NCBI GenBank assembly: GCA_003956705.1
Contig: QZCP01000745.1
Span: 108,321-172,320, forward strand
Source: Brevipalpus yothersi
Lineage: Eukaryota > Arthropoda > Arachnida > Trombidiformes > Tenuipalpidae
Reading direction: 5' to 3'
DNA: 64,000 bases
A program made the position numbers and the translations under genes. This document shows positions 55,790 to 64,000 of this stretch, in pieces. Under the pieces are notes generated by a model. It did not search any database, was not told the origin of the DNA, and worked only from the letters and a program-made list of their open reading frames with translations. Each line of letters opens with the position of its first letter. The first letter of the stretch is position 1.

Positions 55790-58251
55790 CTATTCACAAC
55801 AAGGTGGAATAAATATGAGTAAAGAGAAGGTGTATGTTGATTAGTAGATGGAAGAGAAATATGCTAACAAATTGATGATTATTCAGATGGCCCATCATCA
55901 TGATGATAATCATTATGCCCAATGTAAGAAGAAGGGATAACCGCTTGAGATGTATGTGTGTATATGTAGATGTATGGGTAAAGAGAAAAGGAAGCCCAAA
56001 AAAAATTTGACTCAAGAATATCCGAAAAGTCAACCGGTTTACAAAGTTTTTATTTTATTTTTTATTTTTCATCTGTTTACCGTTGAAGAGCAGCATCCTC
56101 ATCTCTACCTTTACCTTTACCTCAACTTTTTAACCTGGAGACCAGTTTGCTAGATTCAACCAATATTCTTCTATCTCTACCTCTCTCTCTCTCCTCTACT
56201 CTCATCGAATGACCATCACTTTGATACTTGTGTGTGATATTTTTCCCGGCAGCCACAGCATCCGAATCACCAGTAAGCAGTTTCTCTTCAACTTTACTAT
56301 CTGATCCGGAAAGACATTAAATGGTGAGGAGTGTCTGCATACCATAGTGAGATGAATGTGGACCGTTAAGTATCATTAAGAAGCAGAAAAAAATCCTACG
56401 ACATATAGATGATGCTCATGTACAGGTAAACAGATTAGAACTATCAGTTCTCAACCAAATTTTGACCGATTATCATAATTATCACCATTCGTTATACGGT
56501 TACATCATCATGTGTACAAAAGAGAAAAAGGGAATCGAACTTTCGATTAAGTCAATCATAACTTTGTGTCAAGACTGAGTGATACAATCTTGTTGACCAT
56601 TGATGGTCTTCTTTTCCTTTTTTCGTCTCTCTCTCCCTACAATCATTCATCCCAACACCCATCGATGTTGATTGTGAGCCCACAAGATGTAGGGAAAAAA
56701 ATAAAGAGATTTATGGCTTGGAAGTATGTCTGATCGTGGAACTCAATCCTTTTTCCGTAATAATAATAACGCCATCAATACACAAGTCTGCAGAAAATAA
56801 AGCCCCAGGAAATACTGTGTGTATGTCTGTATACTGGTCATAAGATCGATAAACGGATTATCAATTGATTGATTTTCGATGAATTTTGTCGATGAATAAG
56901 TAAATCTTCACCTCCTTTTCGATTCTCCTTCTCTCTCTCTCTTCCTCCCACTTAGAAGCTGTCCAATACAATTTACTTTGGCTTGTTACAAACTTATACA
57001 ACAGTTAGCTACTGATTGAGATAGAATGAAGGCGTTTTAGGGAAAGCATACGGAAAAGTCCGATCAACTTGGTGAAGATTATCAAAAATGTTCATCTATA
57101 TTATGATTACTTCATATGAATAACTTTTTTTTGACTCATTGACTGGCTGACTTTGATGTTGCAAGAGAGAGTAGAGAGAAAGATAGTAAAAGAGAAGGAG
57201 AAGTGAAATAATCAAGTAAAGTTTGAGTGATGATCATAATAATAACCGATTTGAAAGCAAATATATGATGCTATTAGCAATCGAATTGAACGCCCATTGT
57301 TTTTTGGGCAATATCATAAAGGCTGGCAGAAAAAGGGTGAAAATGATACTTAAAGTTTCAAACTCTCAAAACTTGCCAGCTTCAGGATATATCAAACCTT
57401 CGCAATGAGTAAGAATTTGAAAAATTATCATTACAACTAGAATACTGTATCCAGCCCATCTCATATAGTATTCATGCCTCTTCAACACATACACATACAG
57501 ACATACACACACTAAAATATGATAAACTGTTTACCTTACTTCGGTTCATGAAGCCTTCAAAATAACGGTTACTTAGCTAGAATATTGGCTTGAAAAGAGA
57601 AAGAAGAAACTTTGGCTTACATAAGGCGAAAAAAAGGAAGCATCGAGGCTTGTCTCTCTCTCTTTCTCATCGTTAAAGACGTTGGGCTTCTTTACACTTG
57701 GACTGTTAAGATATTTGATCTCGAAGCTTGTGATGATGATGTTGATTATATTTTTACAGGTTTTACGTTCGATTATTTGCGAATCAAGGCAATCGTAACT
57801 GTTGGGCAGCAATAATAATCATTCTTCTTCACCTATCGAAAGGGTCATTTGTCAGTAGAAGAATAAAAAGCAAATAATCGATCCAATAAAACGGAGAATG
57901 ACCAGCCCAGTTGACCATTTTGCCTGGATCCCAGATAGATATTGTGTGTGTGTGTATGTGTGTGTGTGAATGAGGGAACCTCCCGAACGAAGCCTCATGA
58001 AAATTGAGTAGCACAAATTTTCGAAAAGAGAGAGAGAAAGAGAAAGAAGCCCGCTGATAAGTTTGGAAGGTTCGATAAAATGAAGCAGAAAAAAGAAAGT
58101 GATGTGTGTGCGAATGAATTGAGTAGAAGAAAAAAAACTGAAGATGAGATAAGCTTTTTCATCAATCAGACCACAACAAGAAGTGGAAAGAAGAAAAAAA
58201 CGTGCTCCTCAAAAAATTTTATCCTCCTGATCGAGCGAGCATCCCTCTTCA

Positions 58252-58252
<1 letters not shown>

Positions 58253-58308
<56 letters not shown>
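58253..58308. repeat. (CT)n microsatellite
   Basis: A perfect CT run of about 55 bp. Confidence 0.95.
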
Positions 58309-58311
<3 letters not shown>

Positions 58312-59817
58312 TTTTCATCCTCATCTTCGCTTTCAATAATGTAATCATGCTGATCAAAATGAAGTGGATTAAATTTAGATATTCTGATCAAATGCCTTTC
58401 AGGCGCTCTTGAAATGAGTGACAAAAGAGCAAAGTCAAAAAATAGTGAGAAAAGAGAGAGAAAGAATGAAAGAGAGAGAGAGAGAGAAAATTATCATCTT
58501 CATTGATGATGAAAAAGAAGTGATACAAAATACTTTTTTTTCCTCTTGATATCGCTTTCGGTTTGACAGTAAATGTCAAATTTTTGGTCGGAAAAAAACA
58601 CTTTATTGATGTGTTAACCTCAAAAAAATTGTTGCTCCATCTGATTAGCTTTTATCCATTTAGTGGTAGGGATGAGAGAGAAAAATTTTCGATGGGTATG
58701 AAGAGTTAAATCCAATCATTCTTTGAAAATCATAATTTTGCCCCATTCAACGCGTATTCACGAATGATCTTCTCTCTCTCTTCCTCATCATCTCAAATAG
58801 TCTTTTTTTGATTCATCTCTCTTTTTCAATCTAATTTAACTAACTGCTATTAGTACTCATAGTTTATAATATGTTGAGGTAACCAAAGACACACACATAC
58901 ACACTATATTTTCCGGAGTACTTGTATTTATAAAATGTCCCGCAGTGAGAACAGCGTGAATCTCGATTTTTGCCAGTCAATCCCAATCTAACCGAAAGCC
59001 ATCGTGACCACTTGACGATATACATACACATACACATCGGGTTGAATGGGTTAAATCGGAGCTTGAATTACATATAAGCTGCCATGCTGCCGAGCATGTA
59101 GTTTTTCATTAAATATAAGAGAGAAAATATTTCTTTTTTCTCAATATTCTAGCCCAAAAATGAGTGTACATGTATGTGTGTCTATAAACGTTAACAAACT
59201 GTTAAAGATCACTTTCATGCATTCGAAGCATGCATAAAACACTCTTTTTTTGCTATAACTGATCATATCGCCATTCTTATATTTTCATATATAGCCGTAT
59301 ATGTGTATGTATGTATCTGAACACTTGGGTTCACGTTTACAAGCCCAAAAAAATCTTTTTCTCACACACATACACAAGCACATATTGAGCGTTACTTATG
59401 AAACACATATATTGCATATTATTCATATCTGATATATATGAATGTGTTGGCCAGTAGAAACGGAACATATTATAATAAAAAGACCGATCACATATCGATA
59501 AAGGAGACCACTTACTGGTGTATTGCAAAATGCAGAATAACGTTAACCTTTCTTCAGCTAGCCTTCACCCTGACTTGAAACCATCCCAGTACCACCACAT
59601 TTTCAATCCCAGAATGGAGCCCAAAATGATCTTCAAGATTGAATGCTGTATGAACTGTTCTTTTCTTTTCCCAGTATAAGAGAATGGAAATGATACACAT
59701 ATTCTATTGTAACTAATGTGCCCCATGAATAGGTCATGTATACTATGCATTCAGAAACGGAACCTCATATTGTACCAGAATGTATCAGGATCATGTTCAT
59801 CAATAGAATCTGGTGAT

Positions 59818-59818
<1 letters not shown>

Positions 59819-59893
<75 letters not shown>
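59819..59893. repeat. (GA)n microsatellite
   Basis: A perfect GA run of about 75 bp, the longest ungapped one in the window; a second short GA run lies at 59926-59940. Confidence 0.95.
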
Positions 59894-59896
<3 letters not shown>

Positions 59897-60930
59897 CTCA
59901 GAAGAAGCAAAAGAAAAGATTACAAGAGAGAGAGAGAGAGGAAGTTGAAACATCTTTTCTCTTTCTTCTCCTCCATGTAAGACAGATGAAAAAGAGTGAC
60001 AGTTTGATTGTTGAAGGAGAAGAAAAACGATTCTGGCAGGGGCCTGATTGTTGCTGATGGATCTTAATTAATCATGAAAAGAGAAGAATAAGTGATAGAC
60101 ATAAAGATAGTATGTACAGATAGTCAGCAACAATTACTTCCATCAATGGTTGTATTCATTCAATTGTGTGTGTTACTATTTGCACCCATAACGGAACGTA
60201 GGCGAAGGTATTCGAAAAGAAAGCCGGCAGTAAACATTTATCTGTCAGATAAACAGAGAGACAGAACGAGAAGAGAGAGACAAGAGTGAAGAAAAAACTT
60301 TTGAATATATAAATCTTCACACGATTTTTGGCTGATATTATTTTAGTTGATCGTTATTTTGGTCCATTATTTGCCTTGATTTTTTTCTTCTACTATTCTG
60401 ATAAGTAGATGTGTGTGTATACTTCAACACTGAACACACGAAATTTGAGAATCAACTATCAAAATGACTGAATGTTATGTGAAATGAATGTAGGTATGTA
60501 TGTATATGTGTGTGTGTTTTCGATCAAATGAAATGGAGGTCATTCATAATTTTTCATATCTGAAAGGACAGTTCAACCGATGATCATGGTTGAGAAGATA
60601 AATTGTGAAGAGAAAAATTTAAAATACGGCTCCATGAAAAACAAATCAAATAATTTTCCCATCAAATATTTTTTTTCTCTCTCTCTCTCTTTCGATCTCG
60701 AATTTTTGTTCTATCAGTATGATGATGATCATGATGATATTGGATGATGATGTTGGGCAAGAGGAAAAAGTTGTAGTAACAGTAGTAGTAGATGAAAATT
60801 ATTTTCCTTGCCCCAATCATCTGATAAATATGATTCCAATTGAAAATCAAACATTCAAAAATGACCCCATGAAGGGAAAATATCTTTGATTCACTATCAA
60901 CTCTCACGAATGATATCTTCTTGTCCTCTT

Positions 60931-60934
<4 letters not shown>

Positions 60935-60989
<55 letters not shown>
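60935..60989. repeat. (CT)n microsatellite ending in a splice-acceptor-like CCCAG
   Basis: About 55 bp of CT dinucleotides are followed at once by CCCAG, giving an extreme polypyrimidine tract before an AG. Confidence 0.9.
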
Positions 60990-60991
<2 letters not shown>

Positions 60992-60993
60992 AG

Positions 60994-61206
60994 CATCCTA
61001 CGATCACCATCATTCAGGCTGAATTGAATCAGGCCTTCTCATTCACATCGTTTATCTCTCTTGGCCTTTCTGGTCATCTCTATCTGTCTATCTCAATCTC
61101 CCCTCTATTTCATCCTGCGGATCTTTCAGAATCCACAACATCTTTCCACAACTATACGATGATCGATGAGACCGGAATCATGGTGGCTCTGCGTTCGTCC
61201 GAATAA
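60994..61206 (+). CDS. Candidate terminal exon after a (CT)n acceptor, 70 codons plus stop
   Basis: Directly after the (CT)n-CCCAG acceptor the phase-0 frame reads HPTITIIQAELNQAFSFTSF, a hydrophobic middle rich in Leu/Ser/Ile, and a polar end (MIDETGIMVALRSSE) to a TAA that is part of an AATAAA (61202-61207). Local GC is clearly higher than in the flanks, and the other two frames are closed. No domain is recognised. It is phase-compatible with the 54,546-54,869 exon, but the link is speculative. Confidence 0.3.
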   Translation, partial: HPTITIIQAELNQAFSFTSFISLGLSGHLYLSISISPLFHPADLSESTTSFHNYTMIDETGIMVALRSSE

Positions 61207-61748
61207 AAGGTTGAGGCCATGAACTTCATCAAACTGAATCCTCCTGATTTTTTCTTCACCAGATTCCAGTCTACATGTGACTATCTCTCTCTCTCTCTCT
61301 CTTCCAAGCCTTGATCCGAAGCCAATCCATGAGCTGATCTTCTTCTCCTCTTCCCTCTTGTTGTGAGGCCAATTTTTGGTTTCACAGCTTCTGAATGATA
61401 AATTGAGGGAGAGAAAAAAAATTCAATACTATTCTTCTCTCCAGATGATTACTGATCATGAATCAAAGGCTTCCCCTACCAGCTAGTAGTGTAGGTGCAT
61501 GTGTGTGTGTTTTTTGTTGTATTCTATCAAAAAAGTATCATATGTATCAACTATTGAAATCATTCCTATTGACATCTGGGATTGAATATGTATACTCTTT
61601 CTAGTCAGTAGTATCATCATGATCACGCGTCAAGTGAAGAATGATAATAGTAGTGATCATGATGGAACTATCTTCTTGTCTATTCGTTTTTCGTTGGTAG
61701 ATAAAAAGCAGACATCATGATGGAGAAGATGATGAAATTGAAATGGAG

Positions 61749-61790
<42 letters not shown>

Positions 61791-62656
61791 CATATACAAA
61801 ACAGAACTTTTCTTGGAGAAAAAGTTATGCTCAAACATAATCAACAACTTGTTCGTTTATGAAACTTTCGTATAAATATACAACATAAATAGATGCCTGA
61901 TTATGGGAGGAAGAGAGAGAAAAAGAGATGTTGTGTTTCACTTTTTTCTTTATTCGAAAAAAGTGAATTCAGAAAAAAATTTCCGAATACGAATCTATCC
62001 GAGGATGAATCAAGCAAACTTTTCCTCTCTCTCTCTCTCTCTCTCTTTCTCACCCCTTTTTGCATGCTTATTCCATGAGAAAATATAGCAAATTATTATT
62101 ATTATTATTATTATTGCCACGATTATTATCACCCAACATATCATACAGTATTATTATTATGGCTCACCTTAGCAATGGAACTTTTCGATCATCATGAAGA
62201 TGATGTGTGTGTGAGTATGTTATGTTATGATAGATTTTCACGGTTATTCGTGAGAAAGTATTGATTATATTCGATTGGTAGAGAGAAATTTTCGACTTAA
62301 AAAAAGAGTCAAACAGGTAGCTAGGCATTATGATGATGCAATCACATTCACACACAAGCCATCATCATCAGAATAAAGGTGAACAATAAGTTAAGGGACT
62401 TAAGTTGGTGTCAAAATGATTTGAGTGAGAGAGTGAGAGGCCATTGACCAGTGACACTTTGTGAATGTCACAAAAAGATTTCAACTAGAATTCATCGATT
62501 TTGGTAGCTAAATTAGAGATGAGAGATCGACCGGCAAGTAACCTTTCTCTCTCTCTCTCTCTTCTTAACACCTCTAACAATTTTCCCATATTCAATAGAG
62601 TTTACTGACTTTTCTATCTCTCTCAATCGTCCTGTGATGAAAGAGGAAGGAACCTC

Positions 62657-62680
62657 TCAGCCTCCAACAGCGGAGGCTGA
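62657..62680. repeat. Perfect 9-bp inverted repeat (hairpin) with 6-nt loop
   Basis: TCAGCCTCC and GGAGGCTGA flank AACAGC. The stem is GC-rich in an AT-rich surrounding. No oligo-T or known RNA family context is seen. Confidence 0.6.
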
Positions 62681-62722
62681 AAAGATGAAGGCGGAAATGA
62701 ATAAGATTTGATCATCTTTCTT

Positions 62723-62728
<6 letters not shown>

Positions 62729-62779
<51 letters not shown>
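62729..62779. repeat. (CT)n microsatellite
   Basis: A CT run of about 50 bp, preceded by TTTC-type units. Confidence 0.95.
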
Positions 62780-62784
<5 letters not shown>

Positions 62785-63941
62785 TCTTTCATACACACAC
62801 GCATTTTCATCATATTATATTGTGGGCCTTGATTCGATTTTGAGTGAAAAAAATAGGAGCCCATAGCATGGAGAGAAATGAAAAAATATGCTTTACCTGG
62901 AGGATGCTGGTGTTGATGGCTCTTTATTTCTTGACATAGCTTCTTACTGCTTCCTGAAAATTTTCTCTCTTACAAACAAACAGCATGAAGAAAAATATGC
63001 ATGATATATTTTTCCTATCAGATTCTCTTATTTCCTTTCCGTCGTTTTTTGAATAAACTGTTATTCAAATACGATATCTTATTCAAATGACAATAGCGTC
63101 CAAGAGTGACTTATTTGCTGAAGGAGAGAGATTTTATTTCTTTTCCCATTGTTTCACCCATTTGTCAAGCCTCAATAAGAAAGGAGATTAATTTTCACAT
63201 CTCATAAACACACATAAGTAGCGGAAAAATCTCATGTTTTTCGTCCTCATCAAAAGGATTTTGTAACAATATCAAATATATATATGCACACATACACTCA
63301 CTCACATGATTATATGCATCGATTAGAGATGCATGCAAATCAGTAATTTTGTGAATATAAGACAGGTAAAGAAAGAGAGAGAGAGAGAGAGAGCGAAAAA
63401 AAAAGTTCTGAATGATACCAGAATTTCATTAGCTCGATTCATCAAGAAAAATGCAAAGTGATCAAGAAGTAGCAATTTTCGTGGATTTTGATCATCATCA
63501 AATAAAAAATTGTTACTCTCTTAATCTTCCAACGGAGGCATCATGAGAAATCATTTGCTCGCCTCTTTCTTCGAACTTTCAACAGTATCAGCACCTGATT
63601 GGCCTCACGAGATTGGCCAACACGTTGAGGCTAGGCTACAGGGTCCCGAGTAGAAATGAAGAGAGATAGAGAGAGGACAGCCCACGCCGCGGAATGGCCT
63701 CAGGTGACATCGATCGATCCTCTTTAAATTAGTTTGAATAGCCAGTGGCGAGCTCAAATGAGTTGAATAAGCTCATATATATACATACGTATGTGTGTGT
63801 GTGTGTGTGTGTATGTGCACCTCAATAGTGTTTCACAGTGTTTTTGTAGCGAGCGTGCATAAATGATGATCTTATGAACATGTTTCACTGTGCTAATGAA
63901 CATCGAGTGAAAAATGAAGATGTGGATGCTGCATGAGAGAT

Positions 63942-63942
<1 letters not shown>

Positions 63943-63990
<48 letters not shown>

Positions 63991-64000
63991 AGAGAGAGAG
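63943..64000. repeat. (GA)n microsatellite reaching the window end
   Basis: A GA run with one TAAG break continues to the last base, so its full length is not visible. Confidence 0.95.

Larger units (their letters stand above)
54870..60993. other. Microsatellite-rich DNA, possible long intron
   Basis: No coding segment is supported. Compound GT/GA, GA and CT tracts recur every 1-3 kb, with scattered TGTG/CACA runs. Open frames are repeat translations or chance. Confidence 0.5.
61207..64000. other. Gene-poor, microsatellite-rich end of window
   Basis: The stretch holds GA tracts at 61749-61782 and 63943-64000, a CT tract at 62729-62779, an (ATT)n run at 62090-62115 and a GT run near 63790-63810. 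A 24-codon ATG frame at 62637-62711 contains a hairpin (62657-62680). No gene is supported. Confidence 0.5.

Noticed and set aside
1..64000. tRNA, rRNA, CRISPR, bacterial operon or transposase signals
   Set aside because: I looked for tRNA B-box-like GGTTCGANTCC with paired arms, repeat-spacer arrays and transposase motifs and saw none. The gene structures are eukaryotic.

Overview
The window is nuclear DNA from a eukaryote. It is AT-rich, most introns are short (about 50-110 bp) GT-AG introns, and it is full of (GA)n/(CT)n microsatellites. The coding genes are animal genes: Mago nashi, calcineurin B, CRIPT, SNAP29, a ceramide-1-phosphate transfer protein, cytosolic tryptophanyl-tRNA synthetase, a fatty acyl-CoA reductase and an ABCG half-transporter. 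Compact genes together with duplicated secreted chymotrypsin-fold proteases, one of which has lost catalytic residues, suggest an astigmatid mite of the parasitic or allergenic kind (Sarcoptes, Psoroptes or Dermatophagoides-like). The species assignment is inference. Exon models were built by hand from splice sites and reading frame, so single-base errors at borders are possible.

Left part (1-25 kb): a small TRAF-type RING protein (-), a small acidic secreted-looking repeat protein (-), a long-intron fatty acyl-CoA reductase (+), a CPTP-like lipid transfer protein (+), a single-zinc-finger protein (-), Mago nashi (+, head-to-head with the zinc-finger gene), a 68-aa orphan ORF (+), a divergent TrpRS paralogue (+), SNAP29 (+), a decayed serine-protease copy (-) and a spermidine/thialysine-type N-acetyltransferase (+).

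Middle (25-37 kb): an accessory-looking block with two orphan genes (a four-exon 278-aa protein on -, and a + strand gene whose two open frames overlap by ATGA) and a tandem pair of S1-family proteases on -. Of the pair, the distal copy (32.8-34.3 kb) keeps the whole catalytic triad. The proximal copy (30.1-31.5 kb) carries His-to-Asp and Ser-to-Gly changes, an internal TGA and a changed poly(A) signal. Flanking DNA is duplicated too. A coiled-coil protein (+) and a 60-aa TOM5-like membrane protein (-) follow.

Right part (37-64 kb): an intronless 869-aa ABCG half-transporter with a His-rich linker (-), the canonical TrpRS gene (-) divergent from CRIPT (+), and calcineurin B (-). After about 50.3 kb there is gene-poor DNA dominated by GA/CT tracts, including one with a 564-N assembly gap. 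Only two exon-like segments stand out there: 54,546-54,869, and 60,994-61,206 just after a (CT)n-CCCAG acceptor. This may be long-intron or intergenic DNA.

Functionally most genes are unlinked housekeeping genes. The window's main interest lies in two cases of duplication followed by loss of catalytic motifs: the protease array and the TrpRS pair.
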